Shown here: piece after piece, positions 27,910 through 37,148 of the stretch | Position numbering within the stretch: the first letter of the stretch is position 1 | Layout: each line of letters opens with the position of its first letter | Assembly: GCF_039634365.2 (NCBI RefSeq) | Contig: NZ_CP155079.2 | Span: 1,364,001 to 1,428,000, forward strand | Source: Mucilaginibacter sp. PAMB04168 | Lineage (GTDB): Bacteria > Bacteroidota > Bacteroidia > Sphingobacteriales > Sphingobacteriaceae | DNA length: 64,000 nucleotides | Direction: 5' to 3' | The notes under the pieces: model-generated | What the model was told of the DNA's origin: nothing | What the model saw: the letters and a program-made list of their open reading frames with translations, nothing else | Databases searched by the model: none | Program-made: the position numbers and the translations under genes

Positions 27910-29481
27910 TTACCTCGCTTCAAAAACGGTATAATCCTCACTCAACTTCTTGGTAACAAACCCCTTGTAACCCGGAAAGCATTTGAGGATAAACTGTGCC
28001 CGGCCATTTTGCTCATAATCGGCAGGTAATACGATGTGTAGCGGTCCGGCATGACCATTATACAGATAATCCTGGTAATCTACCTTCACATCCAAACCAA
28101 TAGGCTCAATTGTAATTATGCGGTTGTGGCGTATCTCCAAACCTATATCGGCGCTGGTAAAAACAAAAATACCGTCGCGCTCGCGGTTATCTGCCTGTAA
28201 AAGGTAGTTGAGCGTGGGCTGGTCAATAAATTGCTGTGTTAAGCCGCTAGGGCCGCGTACTCCTTCTGTACTGTTGTAATGGTATTCGTGAATTAAGGAT
28301 TTAAAGCTGCTAAAGGTTATAAACACCCATAACACTGCAAAAGCTGCCCTATAAAATAGCCCGGCCCTGCTCACCAGATACAAAGCGCCGGGTATCACCA
28401 GCAAACCCACCAGCCTGAAATGCCGCCCCTCGTATGATATAGCCGCCTGCCTGAAGAATGAATAGCCGAAAAATAATACAAATACGATATAATAAACGGC
28501 CACCGCTATTTTATATGGAGAGTGGGGTATATGCCTTACAATGCTCAGCACCAACCACAAGCTTGCTACAGCCAAAGCTACCAAAATAATAACCGTCCAA
28601 ACGTGAGGAAACATAGGGCCATCGGGGTGGTAAACCAGTCCTTTCGCTAATTCGTCAACCGAAAAGCCGGCCAGCAGGGGCGAGGCGAGCGGAAAAGTAA
28701 ACGTTTCCCAAATAACGCGCCACCCGGCACTGTGGGCAGCGGCAGGATTGTCGCCCTTGCTTAAAAAGAACAGATAAACGCAGGCCAACGATATTAGAGC
28801 TGGAATGCCTATGGCAAAGCCGTTTTTAAGCCAAGCGGCATAGTCTTTTCGTCGCGGTGAAATATTGATCCACATGCACAACAAGCCCGCCATGTACACC
28901 AGCATCATAGATGACTTGGTAAAGAACCCAACCCAACCAGCTATCAACACAAACAGGATCAAGAGCACATCGATCTTTCTGAAGGAGAAGCACCCGTACA
29001 AGAACCATCCTGCGTAAGCAAACATGAGCACCTCGCCGCCATTATAAAATATATAGGGGATGTAGTAAAATTGCTGGCAGGCTATAAAGGCCACACTGGC
29101 AGCAGCTAACAGCGGTTTAAAGCCTACTTTTTTAAAGAAAGCGTAAAAGCCAAACAGGCCCAGCATTTCGCAGAGTACGCTGGTAACAGCAGATGCCTGG
29201 CCGGTGTTTAAGCCAAATACCGTTTTAAAAAAATAAGGTACCAGGTATTGTCCCGGAGACCACCAGGTGAGGAACATGCCTGTATCTTTGCTTATATTAT
29301 CCTGATCGGGCCCAACCAGCATATTGAAGTCGCCGCCCATTTCCATGGATCGCATGGTTTGAAAACCCCAGCTGGGGTCGGGGAAAATAGCAGGGGGGGC
29401 AATGTAGCTAAACACCCCTATTACCAGCGTTACGAGTAAGGTAATGCCTAAAATGAGCGGTGCCCAATACTGTTTTTTCAT
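27910..29481 (-). CDS. Polytopic membrane protein, GT-C glycosyltransferase-like topology
   Basis: 523 residues with an N-terminal helix, about ten further hydrophobic segments up to residue about 390, and a soluble C-terminal part of about 120 residues. The first extracytoplasmic loop carries acidic residues (IFPDPSWGFQTM, GGDFN, GPDQDN), as in GT-C enzymes that use polyprenyl-linked sugars, but I cannot name a family with confidence. Neighbours (obgE, gapdh) give no functional hint and there is no operon partner. It is called by topology only. Confidence 0.5.
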   Translation of the reverse strand: MKKQYWAPLILGITLLVTLVIGVFSYIAPPAIFPDPSWGFQTMRSMEMGGDFNMLVGPDQDNISKDTGMFLTWWSPGQYLVPYFFKTVFGLNTGQASAVTSVLCEMLGLFGFYAFFKKVGFKPLLAAASVAFIACQQFYYIPYIFYNGGEVLMFAYAGWFLYGCFSFRKIDVLLILFVLIAGWVGFFTKSSMMLVYMAGLLCMWINISPRRKDYAAWLKNGFAIGIPALISLACVYLFFLSKGDNPAAAHSAGWRVIWETFTFPLASPLLAGFSVDELAKGLVYHPDGPMFPHVWTVIILVALAVASLWLVLSIVRHIPHSPYKIAVAVYYIVFVLFFGYSFFRQAAISYEGRHFRLVGLLVIPGALYLVSRAGLFYRAAFAVLWVFITFSSFKSLIHEYHYNSTEGVRGPSGLTQQFIDQPTLNYLLQADNRERDGIFVFTSADIGLEIRHNRIITIEPIGLDVKVDYQDYLYNGHAGPLHIVLPADYEQNGRAQFILKCFPGYKGFVTKKLSEDYTVFEAR

Positions 29482-29617
29482 GGTGGTGATGTAGATAACT
29501 AAAGCGCTAAATTAAGGATTATAACGGTTATAGCTATATTATGACCGGCCGGTGTGTTTATTGCGCAGGTGTAAGTTTTATATTTTATAGCTTTGCAAGC
29601 TGATTTTTGATTGAGCT

Positions 29618-30613
29618 ATGAGGATCGCTATCAATGGATTTGGCCGAATAGGCCGCATATTTTTACGCAGTATTTTAAACCGGCCGGGTGTTGAGGTGGT
29701 AGCTATAAACGATATTACTAATACCCACACGCTAGCTCACCTGTTTAAGTATGATACCGTACACCGGGGCTTTAAAGGCCAGGTTGATTATGATGAGACC
29801 AGCCTGTACATTAACGGCAAGCGTATACGGGTACTGGCCGAAAGCATTCCGGTTAATTTGCCATGGGGCGAGTTGGATATTGACTTGGTGATTGAATCCA
29901 CAGGTAAATTTGCCTCGTTAGATGGTGCTAACCAGCACTTGGCTGCGGGTGCAAAGCAGGTGATTTTATCGGCACCGGCCGGAGGTAAAACGGTGCCTAC
30001 GGTAGTGCTGGGTGTAAATGATGAGCAGATAGATCTGCGCTCGCCGGTACTCTCCAATGCCTCATGCACCACTAATAACGTGGCGGCCCTGGTAAAAGTG
30101 CTCGAAGATAACTGGGGCATTGGCGACGGTTATATCACCACAGTGCACTCTATGACGGGTGACCAAAACCTGCATGATGCGCCGCATAAAGACCTGCGTC
30201 GTGCTCGTGCAGCTTCGGCCTCTATTATTCCTACCACAACCGGTGCGGCCAAGGCTATCACCTCTATATTTCCGCATCTGGATGGTAAGCTGGGCGGGGC
30301 GGGCATCCGTGTACCCGTGCTCAATGGCTCATTAACCGATTTTACCTGTACACTAAAAACGGAAGCTACTGTAGAGGCTATTAACCAGGCCTTCAAGCAA
30401 GCTGCCCAAGGACCCATGAAAGATATTTTGGAATATACCGAAGATCCCATTGTATCTACCGATATATTAGATAACACGCACAGTTGTATTTTTGATGCCC
30501 AGCTAACCTCTATAGTAGGCGGCCTGGTAAAAGTAGTAGGCTGGTACGATAACGAAATGGGCTACAGTAGCCGCCTGGCCGATTTAGTGGAGCGTATAGC
30601 GGCATTGAGATAA
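29618..30613 (+). CDS. gap: Glyceraldehyde-3-phosphate dehydrogenase, type I
   Basis: 331-residue tetrameric NAD-dependent glycolytic enzyme. INGFGRIGR opens the Rossmann fold and INDI supplies the Asp that favours NAD. The catalytic Cys is in SNASCTTN (about residue 149) and His in the TVHSMTGDQ segment; PHKDLRRARAAS and WYDNEMGYSSR are the later signatures. A TAGCTTTG box at 29588-29595, about 23 nt before the ATG, fits the -7 element. It stands alone, about 1.5 kb upstream of pgk, the next enzyme in glycolysis. Confidence 0.97.
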   Translation: MRIAINGFGRIGRIFLRSILNRPGVEVVAINDITNTHTLAHLFKYDTVHRGFKGQVDYDETSLYINGKRIRVLAESIPVNLPWGELDIDLVIESTGKFASLDGANQHLAAGAKQVILSAPAGGKTVPTVVLGVNDEQIDLRSPVLSNASCTTNNVAALVKVLEDNWGIGDGYITTVHSMTGDQNLHDAPHKDLRRARAASASIIPTTTGAAKAITSIFPHLDGKLGGAGIRVPVLNGSLTDFTCTLKTEATVEAINQAFKQAAQGPMKDILEYTEDPIVSTDILDNTHSCIFDAQLTSIVGGLVKVVGWYDNEMGYSSRLADLVERIAALR

Positions 30614-30630
30614 GAAACTACACTGAGTAT

Positions 30631-30709
30631 GTCAATTTCGAATGTTAACCTGAAATTTTTCAAAGCGATAGGTTTGTCCGTTCGAAAGGATTTTCAACAT
30701 TAGAGATGA
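30631..30709. repeat. Decayed inverted repeat between gap and the GNAT gene
   Basis: GTCAATTTCGAATGTTAACC near 30632 and the complement-like GAAAGGATTTTCAACATTAG followed by AGATGAC near 30685-30709 share the GTCA...TCGAA...AATGTT layout in opposite orientation. They resemble a degraded member of the family at 2341, 26634 and 50388. Evidence is weak because few positions are preserved. Confidence 0.3.
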
Positions 30710-30760
30710 CTGTAATTTTAACGTAATAGATTAACTAACAACTCCATAACGAATAATTAA

Positions 30761-31195
30761 GTGGTAAAATTCATTTCCAAAGACGATATCTTACCTATCC
30801 GTAACGAAATTTTAAGAGAAGGCAAATTAACCCTGGAACAATGCCGCTTTGCAGGTGATGACAACCCTGAAAGCTTTCATTTAGGATATTTTAATGGGGA
30901 GCAATTGGTAAGTATAGCTTCATTCCATCCACAGAGTTACGGCGATTTTCAAGGCCGAGGCTACCAGTTACGCGGTATGGCCACGTTAAAGCAATACCAG
31001 GGTAAGGGCTTGGGTACCCAACTGGTTAATTTTGCTATTGTGTACCTGCGGGGGCAAAAAGTGAACTACGTATGGTGTAATGCCCGCCAAGTAGCGGTAA
31101 ATTTTTACGGTAATGTAGGTTTCGAAGTGGTTTCAAAAGAGTTTGACATACCAGGCATTGGCCCACATTATGCCATGTATTTGAAAATAATGTAG
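30761..31195 (+). CDS. GNAT-family N-acetyltransferase
   Basis: 144 residues starting at GTG (30761), since no ATG lies in frame nearby. Motif A, the acetyl-CoA pyrophosphate loop, is RGMATLKQYQGKGLGTQLV (about 72-90), with the R/QxxGxG pattern seen as QGKGLG. Motif B near the end reads VAVNFYGNVGFEVVSKEF. The acyl acceptor (amine, amino acid or protein) cannot be told. It is followed by a symmetrical terminator shared with the convergent lipoprotein gene. Confidence 0.85.
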   Translation: MVKFISKDDILPIRNEILREGKLTLEQCRFAGDDNPESFHLGYFNGEQLVSIASFHPQSYGDFQGRGYQLRGMATLKQYQGKGLGTQLVNFAIVYLRGQKVNYVWCNARQVAVNFYGNVGFEVVSKEFDIPGIGPHYAMYLKIM

Positions 31196-31241
31196 CAGTT
31201 GTAGCCTGTAAAACATGCTACTGATACGGAAAGTGTCTATA

Positions 31242-31274
31242 AAAAAAAGCAACCCTTATTGGGTTGCTTTTTTT
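31242..31274. terminator. Bidirectional terminator between convergent genes
   Basis: Arms AAAAAAAGCAACCC (31242-31255) and GGGTTGCTTTTTTT (31261-31274) are exact complements of 14 bases with a 5-nt loop. There are T-runs in both directions. It lies between the stop of the GNAT gene (plus) and that of the glycine-zipper lipoprotein (minus). Confidence 0.92.
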
Positions 31275-31291
31275 GTGTCCTGAGTTATTGA

Positions 31292-31816
31292 TTACTGATC
31301 TTTTTCTTTCTTTTTCTCAACAATCTTACCAATACCAAAGCCAGCGGCGCCGCCTGCAACACCACCAATCAGTGCACCTACACCTCTGTTTTTCTTGGTA
31401 ACCAATGCACCAGTTAAAGCGCCGGCACCAGCACCAATTAGAGCACCATTACGTCCTGCATGGCTTTTCTTTTTAGCAGTAGGGTATGCCGGACTGCTGC
31501 CATAACCTGATGCAGCATAAGATGACCTTGATGCCGATGAAGTATAAGATGATCTAGGGCGTGTAGCAGCGTACGTTGTTTTTGTACGGCTTCGCTCACG
31601 CATGGCACCTACATTCTTCAAGCTGTCTTCATAACGAGCCTTTTTTTCTGCTCTAAAAGCAGCAAGCCCTGCTGTGTCTGCCTGAGTAACTTTTGGGCTG
31701 TCTACTTTAGCAACCACCGGAGCGGTAGTAGCAGTAGATGAGTTAGGGTTAGAATGGCATGCAACCAAACCTACCGATATTCCTGTAACTATTAATAAAC
31801 GCATTGCCTGTATCAT
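31292..31816 (-). CDS. Glycine-zipper 2TM-domain lipoprotein
   Basis: 174 residues. The signal peptide ends in a lipobox (GLVAC, Cys20), then a Ser/Thr/Ala-rich and basic linker follows. A C-terminal glycine-zipper segment (about 125-165: GALIGAGAGALTGALV, then GVGALIGGVAGGAAGFGIG) resembles the 17-kDa surface antigen/YcfJ family, which inserts in the envelope. A second ATG at residue 5 (MRLLIV) is an equally good start. It ends in a Lys-rich tail. No partner gene is evident, and the exact role is unknown. Confidence 0.7.
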   Translation of the reverse strand: MIQAMRLLIVTGISVGLVACHSNPNSSTATTAPVVAKVDSPKVTQADTAGLAAFRAEKKARYEDSLKNVGAMRERSRTKTTYAATRPRSSYTSSASRSSYAASGYGSSPAYPTAKKKSHAGRNGALIGAGAGALTGALVTKKNRGVGALIGGVAGGAAGFGIGKIVEKKKEKDQ

Positions 31817-32132
31817 AATAAATGTTTTTAAGTAAGGTGAATAAATATCTGACTAAATAAAGTGGCAAAAGTCAAATCTATCTAAGCAATTTTGTTGCCA
31901 ATTTTTACAGCATTACGTATAATGGTCTGATTAATGCATTCTATCACAGCTGGTTGCTTATAAAATTCGCCTATGGTCATCTAAGCTATTTAATAATATA
32001 ATAAGGCATTTTGGCCAGGAATCTACTCATTTAAATAATCCCTTAGTGTATACTGCACACTTTTTTAAAATTAGCTTACTGATTATGAATTATATTTCTG
32101 AATTTGGCAGCTCATTTTGAAGTGTAACCTCC
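31817..32132. other. Intergenic region between divergent lipoprotein gene and pgk
   Basis: 316 nt, AT-rich, with no ORF, hairpin or repeat that I can support. It must hold promoters for both divergent genes, but no full TTTG-N20-TAnnTTTG pair is visible. Confidence 0.4.
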
Positions 32133-33323
32133 ATGAAAACAATTGACCAATTCAATTTTGCCGGAAAAAAAGCCCTTATCAGGGTTGACTTTAATGTTCC
32201 GCTGGATAAAGATTATAATATAACCGACGATAACCGCATTACCGCTGCCCTGCCAACCTTGAAAAAGATTCTGGCTGATGGCGGTTCGCTGATCCTGATG
32301 TCGCACCTGGGCCGCCCAAAAGAAGGTCCTACTGAAAAATATTCACTGAAGCACATCATCCCGCACCTGTCTGAACTATTAGGTAAGGAAGTGCAGTTTG
32401 CCGATGACTGTATTGGTGCCGACGCTACCGAAAAGGCTGCTGCCTTGAAAGATGGTGAAGTATTGTTGCTTGAAAACTTACGCTTTTATAAAGAAGAAGA
32501 AAAAGGCGATAAAGATTTTGCCGAAAAATTATCAAAATTAGGTGATGTATACGTGAATGATGCCTTTGGTACCGCCCATCGTGCACACGCCTCAACGGCT
32601 ATCATCGCGCAATTTTTCCCCGAAGCTAAATACTTTGGTTACCTGATGGGTGCCGAGCTTGCCAACGCCGAGAAAGTTTTAAATGGCGCCGCTAAACCTT
32701 TTACCGCTATTATGGGCGGAGCCAAAGTGAGCGACAAGTTGTTGCTGATTGAGAACATGCTCGACAAGGTGGATAACCTGATTATCGGCGGCGGGATGGC
32801 CTATACATTTGCTAAGGCACAAGGTGGCAACATTGGTAAATCGCTGGTTGAGGATGATAAGCTTGATCTGGCGCTGCAACTGATTGAAAAAGCCAAAAGC
32901 AAAGGGGTAAACTTATTATTGCCTACTGACTCCATCATTGCGGATGCTTTCTCGAACGATGCTAATACCGATACTGCTTCTAACAGCGATATTAAAGATG
33001 GCTGGATGGGTTTGGATATCGGTCCGGATTCTATTGCCGCATTTACCAAAGTAGTGGCCGAATCAAAAACCGTATTGTGGAACGGCCCGATGGGCGTTTT
33101 TGAAATGGAAAAATTTGAAAAAGGCACCAAAGCCGTAGCCGAAGCAGTGGTTGAAGCTACTCAAAACGGTGCCTTCTCACTCATAGGCGGCGGCGACTCT
33201 GCAGCAGCCGTAGCTAAGTTTAACCTGGTAGATGGCGTAAGCTACGTATCAACCGGCGGCGGCGCCTTGCTCGAATACATGGAAGGCAAAGAGCTGCCGG
33301 GTGTGAAGGCGATAAATGAGTAA
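32133..33323 (+). CDS. pgk: Phosphoglycerate kinase
   Basis: 396 residues. Converts 1,3-bisphosphoglycerate and ADP to 3-phosphoglycerate and [12 protein letters not shown] near the N-terminus, the substrate histidine loop [29 protein letters not shown], and the nucleotide loop [12 protein letters not shown] near the C-terminus are all intact. The glycolytic gap gene lies 1.5 kb upstream on the same strand but is separated by two other genes. A terminator follows at 33415. Confidence 0.98.
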   Translation: MKTIDQFNFAGKKALIRVDFNVPLDKDYNITDDNRITAALPTLKKILADGGSLILMSHLGRPKEGPTEKYSLKHIIPHLSELLGKEVQFADDCIGADATEKAAALKDGEVLLLENLRFYKEEEKGDKDFAEKLSKLGDVYVNDAFGTAHRAHASTAIIAQFFPEAKYFGYLMGAELANAEKVLNGAAKPFTAIMGGAKVSDKLLLIENMLDKVDNLIIGGGMAYTFAKAQGGNIGKSLVEDDKLDLALQLIEKAKSKGVNLLLPTDSIIADAFSNDANTDTASNSDIKDGWMGLDIGPDSIAAFTKVVAESKTVLWNGPMGVFEMEKFEKGTKAVAEAVVEATQNGAFSLIGGGDSAAAVAKFNLVDGVSYVSTGGGALLEYMEGKELPGVKAINE

Positions 33324-33336
33324 ATAAGAAAATATC

Positions 33337-33405
33337 CGTTATTGCGAGGAAATGAAGCAATCTCTGCGTGATATTCAATGTGCCGATACAAGTTCGGCAT
33401 GACAT
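33337..33405. repeat. Intergenic repeat of the GCGAGG...GAAGCAATCTCTG type
   Basis: TTATTGCGAGGAAATGAAGC followed by AATCTCTG, and after about 25 nt AGTTCGGCATGACAT. This phrase resembles short interspersed repeats common in Bacteroidota intergenic DNA, recalled from general familiarity. It is the only copy in the window, so its status as a repeat needs the rest of the genome. Confidence 0.4.
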
Positions 33406-33414
33406 AGATTAGTT

Positions 33415-33447
33415 AAAAGGCCGCTTTCAACAAAAGCGGTCTTTTTT
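33415..33447 (+). terminator. Rho-independent terminator after pgk
   Basis: AAAAGGCCGCTTT (33415-33427) pairs with AAAGCGGTCTTTT (33433-33445) with one G-T pair and a 5-nt loop, then TT. The hydrolase start codon is only about 27 nt further on. Confidence 0.85.
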
Positions 33448-33473
33448 GTATGTTTAGGTTTCCAAAATTCATT

Positions 33474-35333
33474 ATGAAAATTCTTCTGTCCTGTGTTCTT
33501 TCCCTCCTCATCACCATAGGCTTCGCTCAAACCGGTGCTCCCGATGCGGCTTATATTAAAGATCATTATACTAAGTATGAGTACCAGATACCCATGCGCG
33601 ACGGTAAAAAGCTGTTCACGGCGGTATATTTACCTAAAGACCAATCGAAAAAATATCCCTTCATGATGGACCGCACCTGCTATAGCGTAGCACCTTACGG
33701 ATCGGATAAATACCGGCCAACACTTGGTCCATCGCCGCAGTTTATGCAGGATGGATACATTTTTGTTTACCAGGACGTGCGTGGCCGCTGGATGAGCGAA
33801 GGTATTTACGAGGAAATGACGCCTGAACTGGAGGTACATAAAACCAACAAGGATGTAGATGAAGGTACCGATACTTATGATACGATAGATTGGTTATTAA
33901 AGAATGTAGCTAATAACAACGGCAAGTTAGGCGTTTGGGGTATTTCTTACCCTGGCTTTTATACTACCACCGCTTTGCTAAGCCGTCACCCGGCACTGGT
34001 TGCAGCCTCTCCGCAAGCACCCATTGCCGATTTGTGGCGCGATGATGCCTGGCATAATGGTGCTTTCTTTTTGGCTGCTAACTTTGGCTTTTACCCTGGC
34101 TTTACCAACCGGCAGGATGATAAGCCTACCCAACGTCGAGGCAAAAGCTTTGACCCGGGTACGGATGATGGTTATGATTTCTTCTTAAAGATGGGATCCA
34201 TGCGTAATACCAACGCCAAATACTATAAAGACACCATCCGCCTGTGGAATGAAATGATGAATCACCCCGATTATGATCAGCACTGGAAAGACCGCAACGT
34301 GCTTACGCACCTGCATGATATTAAAACGGCTACCCTGGTAACCGGTGGCTGGTACGATGCCGAAGACTTGTACGGCGCTATTAATACTTACAAAACATTA
34401 GCGGCTAAAAACCCCAACACACCAGTTTACTTTGCTATGGGGCCATGGGTGCATGGCGGCTGGGCCCGGGGCGCGGGCGATCACCTGGGCGATGTGGATT
34501 TTGGCGGAGCAACCGCGCCTTATTACCGCGACAACATCGAATTTGCTTTTTTTAGCCACTACCTGAAAGGTACGCCACTCGATCTGCCTAAGATAACCAC
34601 CTTCCAAACCGGTGTAAACCAGTGGAAAACCTATAATACCTGGCCGCCGGCACCAGCTAAGGAACAATTCCTGTATTTTTTGCCGGGCGGTAAGCTATCG
34701 TTCACGGCTCCGGCTTTAGGTAAGGATACGTTTAATGAGTTTGTATCAGACCCAAATAAACCAGTGCCTTACTATAGTAAAAAAACAATGGATATGGAGC
34801 GTGATTACATGACGGCCGATCAGCGCTTTGTAGCCGTCATGCCCGATGTGCTAACCTACCAAACCGACGTTTTAAATAACGACGTAACCCTGGCCGGTAA
34901 CATATGGGCCAACCTTAAAGTATCTACTACTGGTACAGATGCCGACTGGGTGGTAAAAGTACTTGATGTTTACCCCGACACCGCCACCAGCAATAAATGG
35001 ACCCGGCCAAGTGTACAAATGGCCGGCTACCAGCAAATGGTACGCAGCGAAAGCATGCGGGGCAAATACCGTACGGGTTTAGATAAACCCAGCGCATTCA
35101 TACCTGGGCAAATAAGTCCGGTTAACTTTGAACTGCAGGATGTGCTGCACACCTTCAAGAAAGGCCACCGCATTATGGTACAGGTACAAAGCACCTGGTT
35201 TCCGCTTATCGACCGTAACACGCAGCAGTTTCAGGATATTATGAAAGCTAAAGATACCGACTTTAAGAAGGCAACACACCGCGTGTATACTTCAAAAGCA
35301 CATCCGAGTTATTTAAAGGTGAGAGTGCTGTAA
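33474..35333 (+). CDS. Secreted CocE/NonD-family X-Pro dipeptidyl-peptidase-like hydrolase
   Basis: 619 residues with a signal peptide (MKILLSCVLSLLITIGFAQ), so exported. The start was set to ATG at 33474 because the 8 residues gained from 33450 would precede the signal peptide and begin against the pgk terminator. The alpha/beta-hydrolase domain has the nucleophile elbow WGISYPG (Ser about 158). A CocE-type C-terminal jelly-roll domain begins near residue 420 (FNEFVSDPNKPVPYYSK). Relatives include cocaine esterase, glutaryl-7-ACA acylase and alpha-amino-acid ester hydrolases; the natural substrate is unknown. Confidence 0.88.
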   Translation: MKILLSCVLSLLITIGFAQTGAPDAAYIKDHYTKYEYQIPMRDGKKLFTAVYLPKDQSKKYPFMMDRTCYSVAPYGSDKYRPTLGPSPQFMQDGYIFVYQDVRGRWMSEGIYEEMTPELEVHKTNKDVDEGTDTYDTIDWLLKNVANNNGKLGVWGISYPGFYTTTALLSRHPALVAASPQAPIADLWRDDAWHNGAFFLAANFGFYPGFTNRQDDKPTQRRGKSFDPGTDDGYDFFLKMGSMRNTNAKYYKDTIRLWNEMMNHPDYDQHWKDRNVLTHLHDIKTATLVTGGWYDAEDLYGAINTYKTLAAKNPNTPVYFAMGPWVHGGWARGAGDHLGDVDFGGATAPYYRDNIEFAFFSHYLKGTPLDLPKITTFQTGVNQWKTYNTWPPAPAKEQFLYFLPGGKLSFTAPALGKDTFNEFVSDPNKPVPYYSKKTMDMERDYMTADQRFVAVMPDVLTYQTDVLNNDVTLAGNIWANLKVSTTGTDADWVVKVLDVYPDTATSNKWTRPSVQMAGYQQMVRSESMRGKYRTGLDKPSAFIPGQISPVNFELQDVLHTFKKGHRIMVQVQSTWFPLIDRNTQQFQDIMKAKDTDFKKATHRVYTSKAHPSYLKVRVL

Positions 35334-35341
35334 AAGAATCT

Positions 35342-35667
35342 GTGGACGTACTAGTTTTACAAGAAAGGTGTAATTCTATTTTGGATGAAAGGTATTTATC
35401 TATAATAAAATTAGTAATAGAAGCAGTATGTGATTACCCAACATATTATTTATATGATACAAACTTATATTTTAACGAGGTAGAAAAGAGTTGGGAGGTG
35501 ATATAAACCTCAAGACGTTAAATAAATATATTGCTTTAAATGCTAACAACCATAGAGAAAATAACATTTGGATTATTACATCTTTAGGTGGTTTAGCTGA
35601 GGCCTTACAATTAATGAGTATCTATAAGATTAGCTTTAGCGATGTTAAAACAAAAATAGACTCGTAG
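35342..35667 (+). pseudogene. Probable remnant of an AT-rich gene, split by a frameshift
   Basis: Two short open stretches in different frames adjoin. One (35342-35506, GTG start) reads VDVLVLQERCNSILDERY and continues to a TAA. The other reads through the first stop from about 35500 (DINLKTLNKYIALNANN) to TAG at 35665. A single -1 shift joins them into about 108 residues of protein-like sequence. The segment is visibly richer in A+T than the neighbouring genes. I recognise no family. It could be a decayed foreign gene or two unrelated chance frames. Confidence 0.4.
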
Positions 35668-35787
35668 AATAGGAACATTAAAATTCTATGACGGCTCGTC
35701 TGTGGCTTGCATCTATATCGAGTTTGCAATTGCATTGCCTCTTAAACATCATTTAGGCATTCTCAGAAAATTTTACCTTTGCCAGTC

Positions 35788-36669
35788 ATGTATAAAAATG
35801 TTCTGCCCGGGTTACTATTTGCTGTTCTTTGGGCAAGTGGGGCTATAGCTGCCAAGTTTGGCATGCGCTCAGTTGATGCGTTAATGCTGGCCGCTATACG
35901 CTTTATTGCTACCGGATTTTTATTCGCACCTTTTTTTCTATTGCATAAAAAGCATCGGTTTTTGCCGCATCGCTATGAGTGGAAACCTATCATTATTTAC
36001 GGCTTTTTGAACACCACGCTCACCCTTGGATCGTTTTTCGCCGCGCAAAAATACGCCTCAGCAGGTATCAGTATGTTGTTTACGGCAGTGGCGCCCTTGC
36101 TCATGGCTTTATTCTCAGCCCTTATTTTAAAGCGGAAGCTAAGCCGAGCAGAAATTGCAGGCATGCTGGTAGCTTTTTCGGGTTTGCTATTGGCCGCTTT
36201 GGCCGCCTTGCCTGCGGCCAGTATTACGCCGGCCGGTTTTGCGCTGTTGGTTGTCTATATGGTATCGTACGCTTTAAGCAGCATTTACTTCTCGTTTGTT
36301 AATGTAGCACTGAGCAACATGGTGTTTAATATATGGCAAGTGTTTATAGGTGGGTTGCTGGTACTGCCATTTTGCTGGTTGCTCAGCAGCTATCACATAC
36401 ACAGGGTGGATGCCAATCTGCTTTGGTCATTAGCTTGGCTTATCATAATGCTGTCGTTTATAGCTAATTTATTGTGGCTGTACCTCATTAAGCGCGATAC
36501 CGTCTCGGCAGGTACATGGCTGTACTTAGTACCAATACTTGGCTTTATATACGGCTACTTCCTGCTCGGCGAAAAGATAACGCTATACTCTATTATTGGC
36601 GGCATAATGGTTATAGCCGGATTGGTTATATCCAAACGTACGGCTAAAAAAGTTCCGCATACGTCTTAA
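35788..36669 (+). CDS. EamA/DMT-family transporter
   Basis: 293 residues with ten hydrophobic helices formed by two EamA repeats (about 8-140 and 150-285), the fold of drug/metabolite and amino-acid exporters such as RhaT/YdcZ relatives. PGLLFAVLWASGAIAAKFG opens repeat 1. The start is ATG at 35788; a TTG 9 nt upstream is also in frame. A TACCTTTG box at 35774-35781 places predicted transcription close to the ATG, so the mRNA may be almost leaderless. Its 3' end overlaps the convergent broken lipoprotein gene by 26 nt. Substrate unknown. Confidence 0.87.
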   Translation: MYKNVLPGLLFAVLWASGAIAAKFGMRSVDALMLAAIRFIATGFLFAPFFLLHKKHRFLPHRYEWKPIIIYGFLNTTLTLGSFFAAQKYASAGISMLFTAVAPLLMALFSALILKRKLSRAEIAGMLVAFSGLLLAALAALPAASITPAGFALLVVYMVSYALSSIYFSFVNVALSNMVFNIWQVFIGGLLVLPFCWLLSSYHIHRVDANLLWSLAWLIIMLSFIANLLWLYLIKRDTVSAGTWLYLVPILGFIYGYFLLGEKITLYSIIGGIMVIAGLVISKRTAKKVPHTS

Positions 36670-37064
36670 AAGCTATTTTCCTAACGTGGTAGGCTCCGCC
36701 ACCGTCATAGGCATTTTGATTGAGGTTAAGTGTATTGCCATTAATGTTGATGATGTTCCAAATAGCATCATCATCGAATTTAATGGCGTTGTCGGTTTTG
36801 CCACTATAAAATACTTTGTGCTTGGCCGAGCTGGTACTTGCCTGTGTTGGCTATGCGTCCTTCAATGAACCGTTGGTAGGTTTCATCAGCTTTAAACAAA
36901 ATAACCACGGAGTCAGGACTGGTACGGTATACACGCCCGTCAAAGCCACCTCCATAACTGGTCATTTGCCAACGGCCCACCATTTGTTTACTTAATAAAG
37001 TATCGCTTCCTTCCTTTTTGCAACTCAATAGAAGGAAAGTTATAAGTAGAAAATACAGCTTCAT
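36644..37064 (-). pseudogene. Lipocalin-like lipoprotein gene broken by a 1-nt insertion
   Basis: The intact 5' part encodes 86 residues: a signal peptide with lipobox (FLLLSC, Cys15), then a lipocalin-like start (MVGRWQMTSYGG). The frame stops just after GKYQLGQAQSIL. Removing one base from the four-A run at 36808-36811 (plus strand) restores SIYSGKTDNAIKF and about 50 more sensible residues ending at 36644, for a total near 139, the usual size of such proteins. This is therefore a frameshift mutation or a sequencing error in a homopolymer. Small lipocalin-like lipoproteins are abundant in this phylum; function unknown. Confidence 0.7.
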
Positions 37065-37148
37065 TATTGTATTGGTTTTACTGGTTGTAATTAATTACAA
37101 TACGTTGCTTTAAAGGTATTTGCTGCAATTTGCAAACGAAATAAAGGC

